A DNA stretch of 39,616 nucleotides, taken from NCBI GenBank assembly GCA_027080725.1, contig JALWRC010000094.1, positions 1-39,616 on the forward strand, read 5' to 3'. The position numbers were made by a program, and so were the translations under genes. Positions 7,050-15,650 of this stretch are shown piece by piece. How positions within the stretch are numbered: the stretch's first letter is position 1; each line of letters starts with the position of its first letter. This stretch comes from Saprospiraceae bacterium (GTDB taxonomy: Bacteria > Bacteroidota > Bacteroidia > Chitinophagales > Saprospiraceae). The notes below the pieces were generated by a model. The model saw nothing but the letters and a program-made list of their open reading frames with translations. It did no database searches and was not told where the DNA came from.

Positions 7050-7382
7050 CTATGGGTGTATATCTAATAGGATTTTTTCCAATGCCTTTCTTGTCAATGG
7101 AATCCCAAATCCTTTAATTTTTTCATCCTCAGTATTGCTTCCATCTATAAAATAGATCGGAATATGAGAAGTCATCTTTCTTTGATTGATTTTTTGCGAG
7201 GTAATTCTCCCATGAGATGGTTTTTCAGAATAATTAACAACGATAATATCCGGCATAAATTCACGGGTTTTACTATACGCCATCGCTCCGTCCTTTTGTT
7301 CGTACTCGACGACGTTATTATTACGTCTGCATATTTCAATGAGCGAATTATCTTTCGAGAAGTCAATGACAAATACCTTCAT
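7050..7382 (-). CDS. Degenerate response-regulator receiver-like protein
   Basis: A 110-residue protein resembling a CheY-like fold: MKVFVIDFS as first strand, DIIVVNYSE as third strand, then SHIPIYFIDG as fourth. The usual phospho-acceptor Asp at the end of the third strand is replaced (VVNYS), so it would be a pseudo-receiver. Its ATG overlaps the stop of the upstream membrane-protein gene by 4 nt (ATGA), so the pair is probably co-translated. Similarity to receivers is by motif only; it could be a different Rossmann-like small domain. Confidence 0.5.
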   Translation of the reverse strand: MKVFVIDFSKDNSLIEICRRNNNVVEYEQKDGAMAYSKTREFMPDIIVVNYSEKPSHGRITSQKINQRKMTSHIPIYFIDGSNTEDEKIKGFGIPLTRKALEKILLDIHP

Positions 7383-7726
7383 AATCCAATTTTATCCTTA
7401 TACATAACCAATAAAGAGAAAACAACAACAGAGATCAACGTTCCAATCGGTAAATACCAAAGCGTTGCAATCGACAAAACAATACCATACCAATAAATCC
7501 AATTTTGTGCGCTTTGTAATCCATAGATAAACAAGAACCACAGTAATCCAAAAATAACAAACATAGGTCCGAGCTTAAATACATCAATATTCAGTTTTGT
7601 AAAAAGACTTGACCATGGCCCTGGCTTATCGGGACCAATATATTTGCCGTTCAATATTACATAGATGCCGTCTGCAAACATGTAAAGGCCATTAATCAGC
7701 CCCAAAACTATTAATACTATTCTCAT
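7379..7726 (-). CDS. Small four-helix membrane protein, unknown function
   Basis: A 115-residue protein if started at MRIVLIVLGLINGLYMF (7726). Longer in-frame starts (up to 7852) add a polar leader unlike a signal and are not preferred, though the start at 7768 (MNKIIYF) remains possible. Four hydrophobic segments are visible: LIVLGLINGLYMFADG, FVIFGLLWFLFIYGL, WIYWYGIVLSIATLW and TLISVVVFSLLVMY. No catalytic or transport motif is recognised. Translationally coupled to the pseudo-receiver that follows. Confidence 0.6.
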   Translation of the reverse strand: MRIVLIVLGLINGLYMFADGIYVILNGKYIGPDKPGPWSSLFTKLNIDVFKLGPMFVIFGLLWFLFIYGLQSAQNWIYWYGIVLSIATLWYLPIGTLISVVVFSLLVMYKDKIGL

Positions 7727-7970
7727 TTTTTTGATATTACTTTTAAAATAAATTATTTTATTCATAATTCTGGCACTCACCTGAAGGTAATAGGATCTGC
7801 ATTCAGGCGTTTTGAAATATAAAATGCCTAAATACAACTCCAATAAGTTCATTATAGTACCCCATATTATTCATTTCTAATACAAAAGATCTTCTGTCTC
7901 CATGACTTAATAAGAACTCAGTGGCTTTTAGTAAATCAAGATGGTATAGCAACGAATTATCTTAGCTATT

Positions 7971-8375
7971 CTATCTCAGACCAACACTCTCGTAGAATTG
8001 GTTTAATCTTGCTTGTTCATCCGGATCATCAATATGCTCGATTTGAATAATCCGGTCACTCAAACCAATGGTTATTTTTTGCTTACACCTATGAATATAC
8101 TTCTTTTCCTTATGCGTCAAATAGTCGGTAAAGTATACATAAAACTCATAAGGGCCCAATTCTTCTACCTTGCTTTGACCCCACTCGAGTTTATCCAATT
8201 TTTTTCTGCCTTCTATCATATTATTTCTATAGGAATTCGTAATCTCTTCCGGGCCTACCAAAACATCATCTCCTATAATGTATTTACAATCACTGTCCAA
8301 TAACTTATGAGTGGTTTGATAGTCATCCTTGTCCAATGAATTTCCAAATAATCGTGCAATTTCTACATTTCTCAT
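7971..8375 (-). CDS. SnoaL/NTF2-like protein
   Basis: A 134-residue protein with the pattern of an NTF2-like cone fold: an N-terminal helix (VEIARLFGNSLDKDDY), DSDCKYIIGDDVLVGPEEI typical of SnoaL-like polyketide-cyclase/steroid-isomerase relatives, then curved strands (EFYVYFTDYLTHKEKKYIHRCKQKITIG). These small proteins bind hydrophobic ligands or act as enzymes, but the sequence does not tell which. Cytoplasmic, with no signal. Stands alone between the membrane-protein gene (244 nt away) and the metalloprotease. Confidence 0.6.
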   Translation of the reverse strand: MRNVEIARLFGNSLDKDDYQTTHKLLDSDCKYIIGDDVLVGPEEITNSYRNNMIEGRKKLDKLEWGQSKVEELGPYEFYVYFTDYLTHKEKKYIHRCKQKITIGLSDRIIQIEHIDDPDEQARLNQFYESVGLR

Positions 8376-8444
8376 TTTACATCAATTTGTTCTTCCATTA
8401 CTTTCAACTACCGCGTTTCCCCTTTAGAAGCAACATCTCATGTT

Positions 8445-9803
8445 TTATATTTTAAGCAACATTAGAATCCTATTGCTCTCATCACCAAATAAACTAATAA
8501 AATAGGTCCCATTGGGTTGATTCGACAAATCAATTACTTGCTCATCCTCACGTGCTATCCTCTCCTTGTAAATAATCCGCCCCATTATATTACTTACTAT
8601 TACACTATTATACTTACTTACTCTTTTTAGAATAATACTGCCGGCGGTTGGGTTAGGATATAAACCGGGCAGTGAATTATCGTTTAGCTTGGCATTAGAA
8701 AGGGTAGAAGTGCAAAGACCGTGACTTCCCAATTTATTTCGAAAAGGACTATGTATCAATGCCGTTTGCATTCTCTCCACTTGATTAACGGTAAACATAT
8801 ATTTGTAGGGATCAATAGTGTAATCCATAAAATTCATAAACATTTCACCATCGGGAGCATTGGAACTGCAAGAACCGCTATTCAACGGATAAGATGGATT
8901 TCCTGTATTTGCTGAGGATGCAGTCGGTGTATCGTCACAGTAATCATTGGCGCAAGGACGATCGCCCCAAATGTGTCTAAGGCCAAGATAATGTCCTATT
9001 TCATGTGTCAAAGTCCGGCCGGCAATATTATTGCTTTTATAATATCCTGAAGGATACAGAGGGTATGATCCTACTGCTTTGGCCCAGCACCAAATACCAT
9101 CTGTTGAGTCGGTGGTGCTGCTAACAGGTATGCCCTCCAAAGTAGAGAATGGGGGGATGGAAGAAACTCCCATATTGTGAAGTGACCTGCTTTTGTCTGT
9201 AACCCAAACATTCAAATATTTTGTGACGTCCCAAATACTCTGGGGTTTGATTACATTATCCAAATATTTTTTAAAACGAACCCGGTCAGTCAACGTGTTT
9301 GGATTGGTCCAGGCTTTGGAGTGGATATCTATTCTATCAATCCCCGGTTCCGGAAGAGCATTTCCTGATGTATCATAAAGAGCTAAACAAAACCTAATAT
9401 CTAAACTCCCAATTTTTACCCTGCCTTTACTATCTAAACTGCTCGCAGGTAATCCTTGTGCTATTGCCCAATTTACAAATGCATTTGCCGGATACGTATC
9501 GGCATTTAGCCCCACGCCATTAAAATCTTCATTCAAAACTGTTATTTGCGAGTTTATTTGAGCAGAATCCAGATTTGGGAATGTACCAATAGCTTCTCCG
9601 GAATGTACAATATGAAAAACAACGGGTATGGTATAAGTTGATGCTCTAGGTTCTTGATTCAACTTATCCCTTTTAATTAATCTTTGGAATTCGCTCTCCC
9701 ACCGGCTATCCGGGACGTCTGTTGCACACATTTGGCGATTTTGACCAAATGCATAAAAAACAAACCCCATAACAAAAATTATAATCAACGTACTTCTTTT
9801 CAT
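8445..9803 (-). CDS. M43 (cytophagalysin-like) zinc metalloprotease with T9SS domain
   Basis: A 452-residue secreted protease. The start at 9803 gives a clean signal peptide (MKRSTLIIIFVMGFVFYAFGQ); the frame continues upstream to 9872 without one. The zinc motif HEIGHYLGLRH occupies about 267-277 and the Met-turn is in MNFMDY near 323-328, the pattern of the pappalysin/cytophagalysin family M43. Several cysteines between them probably form disulfides. The last 75 residues (LYPNPTAGSIILK... to NGTYFISLFG) are a type A T9SS sorting domain, so the enzyme is exported across the outer membrane and either released or anchored to A-LPS. Confidence 0.9.
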   Translation of the reverse strand: MKRSTLIIIFVMGFVFYAFGQNRQMCATDVPDSRWESEFQRLIKRDKLNQEPRASTYTIPVVFHIVHSGEAIGTFPNLDSAQINSQITVLNEDFNGVGLNADTYPANAFVNWAIAQGLPASSLDSKGRVKIGSLDIRFCLALYDTSGNALPEPGIDRIDIHSKAWTNPNTLTDRVRFKKYLDNVIKPQSIWDVTKYLNVWVTDKSRSLHNMGVSSIPPFSTLEGIPVSSTTDSTDGIWCWAKAVGSYPLYPSGYYKSNNIAGRTLTHEIGHYLGLRHIWGDRPCANDYCDDTPTASSANTGNPSYPLNSGSCSSNAPDGEMFMNFMDYTIDPYKYMFTVNQVERMQTALIHSPFRNKLGSHGLCTSTLSNAKLNDNSLPGLYPNPTAGSIILKRVSKYNSVIVSNIMGRIIYKERIAREDEQVIDLSNQPNGTYFISLFGDESNRILMLLKI

Positions 9804-10340
9804 TTCAAATGCTAATTTCTTTTCAACTAAACAAATAATATATGCATAGGCACCTATTTCAAAAAGGGGCAAAATTCATACCTTCTACCGAAACCTATGC
9901 ATTTTAAGTGGACAATGAGGATAAATCCCTCCCATGGTTGTCCTATTTTGGGATAAATATACGGTGTTTAGGGCGAATCGGAAAAAATTGTGTTTACAAA
10001 TGATTCTTAAAATGGTACCGATTTCACACAAAACCTTACCATTCATAAAAATTGACCGCTTTCCGACAGACAAAATTGCTCCGGGGACCAAATCCATTTG
10101 CCCTAACAAAAGGGGGTTTAATACTTTTGCACTTTGAAATATACCAATCCGCATAATTAAGTTATATTTAACACTTCTTTTGAAACGTTTTGCAAGGGAT
10201 TTTACGTTATGCAATCGTAATGGTCTCTAATGGAAGGGATGGCCCCATGCAGATCAAAGGTGTTTTAATTGGAGCCGGTCTACCATTTCATACCAACAAA
10301 ACAACTGTAGGGAGACCATACGACCAATAAATATTAAAGT
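9804..10340. other. Intergenic region between divergent genes
   Basis: 537 bp between the metalloprotease (minus) and coaX (plus). No convincing protein or structured RNA is visible; the minus-strand frame at 9885-10214 has atypical composition and no family pattern. It holds one plus-strand promoter candidate at 10097-10129, which leaves a leader of about 200 nt before coaX. Confidence 0.5.
10097..10129 (+). promoter_or_regulatory. Promoter candidate upstream of coaX
   Basis: TTTG at 10097-10100, 21-nt spacer, TACTTTTG at 10122-10129, close to the Bacteroidota consensus. Transcription from here would give a long 5' leader of about 200 nt before coaX. Confidence 0.5.
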
Positions 10341-11075
10341 TTGAAGGTACAAAAATACATAACCATCGACATGGGCAACAGCCGGGCGAAAATCGGCCTT
10401 TTCGAGGAAGGAATCCTTCGTGACGTATTGGTCCTTCCGAATGATGCCCCAATAGATGAAGGGCAACTATCCCGGTGGATGACTGGTGCACATGTCATCG
10501 TCTCTTCGGTCAACGACCGGGAAGCGCTCCTACAAATCGTCGCTGACAACGCTTCTTCTTATTATTATTTGACGCATCTCACTCCCATTCCGATTAGGAC
10601 CCTCTACAAGACCCCCGAGACCTTGGGTAAAGACCGGTTGGCCGGGGTATTAGGGGCATGGAGCAAATACAAAGGACAAGCTACGTTAGTAGTCGACATC
10701 GGAACGTGTATGACGTATGACCTTATCGACGAGAGCGGCGTCCATCGAGGGGGTAATATTGCTCCCGGAATTGACCTCCGCTACCGGATAATGCATACCG
10801 GTACCGCCAACCTCCCGAGGGTAAAAATGCGTCTTAACAACGAAATAATGGGGACGGATACCCCCTCTGCCCTTCAAAACGGAGGATTATATGGTATAAT
10901 ATGCGAAATTGAAGGAGTAGCGCACCGGATTGCGAAAGAATTTAGTAATTTTGGCCTCGTTTTGACAGGAGGAGATGCACGATTAATCGGTAAGGAGCTA
11001 TCGGTCCCTTGCGATGCGCATCCAAATTTGGTCCTCGAAGGGCTGTATGAAATACTAAAATACAATGAACATTAA
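10341..11075 (+). CDS. coaX: Type III pantothenate kinase
   Basis: A 244-residue CoaX. It phosphorylates pantothenate, the first step of coenzyme A synthesis, in the cytoplasm. The ASKHA phosphate loop DMGNSRAKIG is at 10-19, the catalytic segment GKDRLAG at 96-102 (Asp98), and the second phosphate motif DIGTCMTYD at 119-127; GGNIAPG (137-143) is also family-typical. The start codon is TTG at 10341: an in-frame TAA lies four codons upstream, and the only later ATG (codon 11) would cut the first beta strand. It overlaps the next gene by 11 nt, as coaX often does in Bacteroidota with an outer-membrane protein gene. Confidence 0.93.
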   Translation: MKVQKYITIDMGNSRAKIGLFEEGILRDVLVLPNDAPIDEGQLSRWMTGAHVIVSSVNDREALLQIVADNASSYYYLTHLTPIPIRTLYKTPETLGKDRLAGVLGAWSKYKGQATLVVDIGTCMTYDLIDESGVHRGGNIAPGIDLRYRIMHTGTANLPRVKMRLNNEIMGTDTPSALQNGGLYGIICEIEGVAHRIAKEFSNFGLVLTGGDARLIGKELSVPCDAHPNLVLEGLYEILKYNEH

Positions 11076-12411
11076 AAAGCATATCATTATTATATCGGCT
11101 CTAATCGGGCTTGGGATTTCTACCTCAGCCCAAAAAGGAGTAATTTCCCCTTATTCTGCGATTGGTCTAGGGGATTTGGTCTATGGGGGGATGCTCCATC
11201 AGACACTTTCCGGCGGGCTCGGTGCGGCATTCAACAATAATTTGCTCAGCAATACTACTAATCCGGCTTCCCTTGGATTTTTAAAATCTACTGCTTTCGA
11301 GTTTTCCGCCACCTATCAATACTCCTTCCTTCAAGAAAATGGGAAGACCTTCGGCATCCAAAATGGGAATCCGGACTACGTGAGTTTATCCTTCCCGCTT
11401 AGCAATCCCGTCACAGAATTACTCCAACAAAAAGAGCGAAAGTTTAACTGGGGAATGGGATTCAACCTCCTCCCCTATTCGAGGGTCGGATACGACCTTT
11501 CGGATACGTCCTATTACGACGACTCTTTACTAATCGTTCGCAATAGCACAGCCACAGGGGGCACCTATTTATTTCAGTGGTCCAACGGCGTCAGGTATCA
11601 CGATTTCTCCCTTGGTTTGAGTCTGGGATATCTCTTTGGTAATATAAGGAAAGAAAGACAAGTACTTCCGGATGTCCGACAAAACCCCAATATATCCTTC
11701 TTCTCAGACAAGGCTCGGATTAAAGCCTTTCATTGGAGACTGGGTATGATGTATGAGAGACATCTCAACCCCGGGGAGGTGAATTCAAAGAAACGCAAAA
11801 CGCTTACCACCGGATTGTACTTCAGCAGTCCCCAAAAGCTTAGTGGCACCGTTGACCGGTTTTACCGCACACAGAGAGCAGCATTTGGAGGACAAAGCAA
11901 TCCGGGCATTCGAGATACCTTAGTCAATGCTTCAACTCCCCTTGAAGGAGGAAAACTACCCCTTGAGGTGGGGACCGGCCTTTATTATGACGACCATCAG
12001 CACCATAGTATGGGAGTGGATTTTGCCTATTCCGATTGGAAGGGATTTGATTCGAATATCCTCAATCCGGGAGGAGACATCAGCCTTGCCACCGGCTACA
12101 GATTGGGCATCGGAGGAATATACACACCATCTGCCGGAGATGTTAATTTTTTCAGGCGGATGAGTTACCACTATGGCTTTCATTACAATTATGACCCAAG
12201 GATTGTAAATGATCATCACGTCACCGATCTCGGAATATCGGGAGGGGTTACGCTCCCGGTGTATTACATCCGTCAGGTGACCTATTTGCATCTGGGATTA
12301 CAAGTGGGCCGTGCCGGGATTGCATCCGGGATATTAGACAACTATTTCAAGGTTTCTCTCGGGGTGACCTTTAATGATAATTCGTGGTTTCTCAAACGAA
12401 GATTTAACTAA
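11065..12411 (+). CDS. Outer-membrane beta-barrel protein
   Basis: A 448-residue protein with signal peptide (residues 1-22, ending TSAQ). The N-terminal motif SPYSAIGLGDLVYGG, followed by NPASLGFLKSTAFEFSATYQ, and alternating hydrophobic strands throughout are typical of the Bacteroidota outer-membrane protein that follows coaX, distantly like FadL transporters. It ends in strands with aromatic residues (VSLGVTFNDNSWFLKRRFN). Probably a channel for hydrophobic compounds, but the substrate is unknown. Co-transcribed with coaX and, after 15 nt, with the TPR protein gene. Confidence 0.75.
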   Translation: MNIKKHIIIISALIGLGISTSAQKGVISPYSAIGLGDLVYGGMLHQTLSGGLGAAFNNNLLSNTTNPASLGFLKSTAFEFSATYQYSFLQENGKTFGIQNGNPDYVSLSFPLSNPVTELLQQKERKFNWGMGFNLLPYSRVGYDLSDTSYYDDSLLIVRNSTATGGTYLFQWSNGVRYHDFSLGLSLGYLFGNIRKERQVLPDVRQNPNISFFSDKARIKAFHWRLGMMYERHLNPGEVNSKKRKTLTTGLYFSSPQKLSGTVDRFYRTQRAAFGGQSNPGIRDTLVNASTPLEGGKLPLEVGTGLYYDDHQHHSMGVDFAYSDWKGFDSNILNPGGDISLATGYRLGIGGIYTPSAGDVNFFRRMSYHYGFHYNYDPRIVNDHHVTDLGISGGVTLPVYYIRQVTYLHLGLQVGRAGIASGILDNYFKVSLGVTFNDNSWFLKRRFN

Positions 12412-12426
12412 TTAAAATTTACTACA

Positions 12427-13881
12427 ATGAAGTATTTCATAATTGCCGGACTGATATTTTGGGGTATAAACTCCACCCTTCAGGCACAATGCGCTACCTA
12501 CGAAGGCTCTCCACGCAAAGAAGAAGCACTGGATGCTTATTCTGTCTATGTCACCGCTCTAAAACAAGAAGATTACGCTTTGGCATATGACAACTGGAAA
12601 ATTGCCTACGAAATCGCTCCCTGTTGGGACGGTATAAAGCCCTACAATTTCACTTCCGGAATCGATATTCTTGTCAATCTCTACAAGAAAGAGACAGACA
12701 AAGCCAAGAAAAAGGAACTCAAGGATAAAATCATGTCTATATATGATGATTACTACGGTTGTTATGCCTCCAAGAGTATGAAAATCAAAGGATGTAACAC
12801 CGATTCTTGCTATAACATCAAGTTGGGCAATATCCTTGCGGATAAGGCTTATAACATGTTTTATGACCTGCAATCTCCCTACTCGAAGCTCAAAAAAGTC
12901 TTAGATGAGGCGACGCAGAAGGCGGGACTGCATTCTCCCTACAACGTCATTGTCCCTTATGGTTCTTTGGCGGTTTATCAGTATGAAAAAGGCAAAATGG
13001 CTGCAGCGGAAGCGCGACGCATCCACCAACTGGTACACGACATTGCCCAATACAATGTGAACAATAAAGACGAATATGCCCAATACTACACAGATGCGGT
13101 GGCTTATGTCGATAAACTGTACAAAAAAATCGAAGGGGACATCTACGATTGTTCTTATTTTGAAAAGAAGTTCCGCCCCAAGTTTGAAGCGGACCCGGAG
13201 AACACGGAGAACTTAAAATTCATGATTGCGAAGATGAAATCAGTAGGATGCGACCCTAACGGCAGTGCGTTGCTCAAACAACTAGAGGAGAAGTGGAGCC
13301 AGTACGCTACGGCAGAAAACTCCAAGATCCGCGCAGAATACGAAGCCAAAAATCCTCATATCGCCGCTAAAAGACTCTACGACGAAGGCATAGAAGCCGA
13401 GAAACAGGGACAGGGAAGTACTGCTAATGGCAAGTTTAAAGAAGCCATTGCAAAATACCGTCTCGCCATAGAAAATGCTACGGACGAGGAAGCAAAATCC
13501 AAATACTATTTCTCTATCGCCTCCATTCAGTTCCGGAAGTTGAAACAGTACAATGCCGCTCGGGCTACTGCAAGAAAGGCTGCTTCGCTCAATAAAAACT
13601 GGGGCCGCCCCTATATGTTGATAGGCGACATGTATGCTTCCACTGCCCGCAACTGTGGCGATTCGTGGATGCAACGTCTGGCCATTTTAGCAGCCATCGA
13701 TAAATACGCTTATGGCCGTTCGATTGATCCCGGCGTATCTTCTGAAGCCAATAAAAAAATAGGCCGATACAACGCCTTGCGCCCGGACAAATCCGAAGGT
13801 TTCATGCGTAAAATCAAAGAAGGGACAAAGCAGAAAGTAGGGTGTTGGATTGGAGAGACGGTTACTGTCAGGTATAAATAG
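12427..13881 (+). CDS. Secreted TPR-like protein, paralog 1
   Basis: A 484-residue protein with a signal peptide (MKYFIIAGLIFWGINSTLQAQ). Helical repeats of TPR type occur in the first 120 residues (EDYALAYDNWKIAYEIAPCW) and again at about 330-440 (AIAKYRLAIENA, QFRKLKQYNAARATARKAAS, GRPYMLIGDMYAS). It pairs with the gene at 14096-15547: both share this layout and the ending KVGCWIxETxTxR. Probably a periplasmic or outer-membrane scaffold. The stop codon TAG is the first three bases of a decayed element A, and the paralog ends in a slightly different way (IRPAP), so a few residues may have been lost or changed. Confidence 0.78.
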   Translation: MKYFIIAGLIFWGINSTLQAQCATYEGSPRKEEALDAYSVYVTALKQEDYALAYDNWKIAYEIAPCWDGIKPYNFTSGIDILVNLYKKETDKAKKKELKDKIMSIYDDYYGCYASKSMKIKGCNTDSCYNIKLGNILADKAYNMFYDLQSPYSKLKKVLDEATQKAGLHSPYNVIVPYGSLAVYQYEKGKMAAAEARRIHQLVHDIAQYNVNNKDEYAQYYTDAVAYVDKLYKKIEGDIYDCSYFEKKFRPKFEADPENTENLKFMIAKMKSVGCDPNGSALLKQLEEKWSQYATAENSKIRAEYEAKNPHIAAKRLYDEGIEAEKQGQGSTANGKFKEAIAKYRLAIENATDEEAKSKYYFSIASIQFRKLKQYNAARATARKAASLNKNWGRPYMLIGDMYASTARNCGDSWMQRLAILAAIDKYAYGRSIDPGVSSEANKKIGRYNALRPDKSEGFMRKIKEGTKQKVGCWIGETVTVRYK

Positions 13882-13928
13882 TGCCTAAAAGAAAAACATC
13901 TCAAAATTAGAAATGTATCTTTTGAAAG
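13879..13928. repeat. Element A, decayed half copy
   Basis: From TAGTG at 13879 the sequence follows the left half of element A, including the shared core AAAATTAGAAATGTATCTTT, then diverges after about 50 bp. No right terminus is recognised. The TAG of the terminus is the stop codon of the preceding gene. Confidence 0.65.
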
Positions 13929-13970
13929 GTTTAAAAAATCCATTTCGAAGATTCTTCGCAGATATTGCAT

Positions 13971-14004
13971 AAAAGGAACGCAAGCACAATGCTTCGTTCC
14001 TTTT
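13971..14004 (+). terminator. Intrinsic terminator-like hairpin
   Basis: AAAAGGAACG (13971-13980) pairs perfectly with CGTTCCTTTT (13995-14004), and inside it AAGC pairs with GCTT around a 5-nt loop. The long stem ending in T residues lies about 90 bp after the first TPR paralog. It is A/T-flanked on both sides and could work in both directions. Confidence 0.65.
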
Positions 14005-14095
14005 GTGCTCTAATAATACAAGGATAGTTACGCCACAACCCATTAGTGTTATACTCGATATGTCCCGTTATTCGTTTAAATCAAAAAATACTCTT

Positions 14096-15547
14096 ATGAA
14101 GTACTTTCAAGTTGCCTCAATCATTGCCCTTTTCTTTGCCCTTTTGCAATGCACTCCTAAAACGACGCAAAAAGTAGCAGACACAGACAAGGATACCCCG
14201 AAAGAAAAGCCGGTCAATCTGGATTCTATTCTTCAGGATCCATGCCGCACCTGGACCCAACTTCCCAACAAAGACGAAATTATAGAGATGCATGTCATCT
14301 ACCGCGACTTTATGAATACGGATAAGTACGACGATGCTTTCCCTTATTGGGAGCGCGTCTTTAAGGCTGCCCCGAGAGCGGATGGAAAGCGATGGACACA
14401 TTTTGAAGACGGCCTTACCCTCTACAAGTACAAGTATGAAAAGGCAACAGACGAACAAGAAAAACAAGCCTTCGTCAACAAAATGAAAGATATCGCAAAT
14501 CTATGGAAAACATGCGCCTCCCGGGATGGCAATCTCACTAAGAGCAATGGAGAATTGGCCTTCAACCTATTCTACAATTACCGAGATATCTTTGGAGATG
14601 CATATATCTACGACCTTTTTGACAAGGCCGTCGCTCATGCAGGGGAAGCCATCCCTGTCTATATCTTCAATCCCTTTTCCCGCCTATTAGTCGATATGAC
14701 CAAAGCGAAGGCCATCGAGCAAGACAAAGCTAGTCAGATGGCTACCCGACTTCTCAAAGGACTCGATTATGGGTTAAAACACTGCGAGGGAGAGGCCTGC
14801 AAGTCTTGGGATATCGTCCAATCCTACACTCCGGATGTGCTGGGACGCCTGGAACGCATCAGAGGATTTTACGATTGTGATTATTACAAGATGAGGTATC
14901 TGCCCGCCTTCAAGGAAGACCCTTCCAATTGCGAAGTTATCGACGAGGTCTTCCATAAGCTCAGATGGGCCGGATGTTCGGAAAATGATCCCGATGTGGC
15001 CGCAGTAATATCTGCCAAATCCACCCACTGCAAGGTCATGACAAAAAACCCGGATCTGTTAGCCGCTTCCCAGAACATGGAAGCCGGCCAGTTTACAAAG
15101 GCCATCCAGCATTATAAAACTTATATGAGTAAGGCTACCGACAATGAAAAGAAAGCGAAAATCGCCTTTCGCATTGCCCAGATTTATTATGCCTATCTCA
15201 AGAATTTCCCCAGTGCCAGGAAATACGCCCTCATGGCGGCTAAGTTAAAACCACATTGGGGAGCGCCATATCTATTGATTGGGACCTTGTATGCATCCAG
15301 CGGCCCCTTGTGCGGCTCCGGACGAGGCTGGAACAGTCAGATGGTGGTCTGGCCGGCTATCGACAAATGGAACTATGCAAAGAAAATCGATCCCTCTGCT
15401 GCGAGTAAAGCGAATAAGCTAATCAACACGTATAGTCAATACATGCCCGATTACGCTGAAATCCATCAACGGCTACTCAAACCGGGGCAAAAGATCAAAG
15501 TGGGTTGCTGGATAAATGAGACCACCACCATTCGTCCCGCACCGTAG
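14096..15547 (+). CDS. TPR-like lipoprotein, paralog 2
   Basis: A 483-residue paralog of the preceding protein. The start at 14096 gives a lipoprotein signal (MKYFQVASIIALFFALLQC, Cys19); an earlier in-frame ATG at 14003 lies inside the upstream terminator hairpin. TPR-like helices occur near KYDDAFPYWERVFKAAPRADG and near the C-terminus (FTKAIQHYKTYMSKA, SARKYALMAAKLKPHWGAPY). The ending KVGCWINETTTIR matches paralog 1. This copy should be lipid-anchored while paralog 1 is soluble or otherwise held, which suggests the two act together at the envelope. Function not recognised. Confidence 0.78.
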   Translation: MKYFQVASIIALFFALLQCTPKTTQKVADTDKDTPKEKPVNLDSILQDPCRTWTQLPNKDEIIEMHVIYRDFMNTDKYDDAFPYWERVFKAAPRADGKRWTHFEDGLTLYKYKYEKATDEQEKQAFVNKMKDIANLWKTCASRDGNLTKSNGELAFNLFYNYRDIFGDAYIYDLFDKAVAHAGEAIPVYIFNPFSRLLVDMTKAKAIEQDKASQMATRLLKGLDYGLKHCEGEACKSWDIVQSYTPDVLGRLERIRGFYDCDYYKMRYLPAFKEDPSNCEVIDEVFHKLRWAGCSENDPDVAAVISAKSTHCKVMTKNPDLLAASQNMEAGQFTKAIQHYKTYMSKATDNEKKAKIAFRIAQIYYAYLKNFPSARKYALMAAKLKPHWGAPYLLIGTLYASSGPLCGSGRGWNSQMVVWPAIDKWNYAKKIDPSAASKANKLINTYSQYMPDYAEIHQRLLKPGQKIKVGCWINETTTIRPAP

Positions 15548-15650
15548 GAGCGTACCTTCAAAAAACAATGCTGCAAAGATGGATCATCACTCTTCCTTTT
15601 CTAATGGTAATAATCAACAAGCAGATATATAAAACACCAAATACTACGCT

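Noticed and set aside
7865-7895. Possible fragment of element A near 7871
   Set aside because: Two short matching words occur in the wrong order relative to the element.
9885-10214. 109-residue minus-strand frame
   Set aside because: Intergenic, with composition unlike neighbouring genes and no family pattern.
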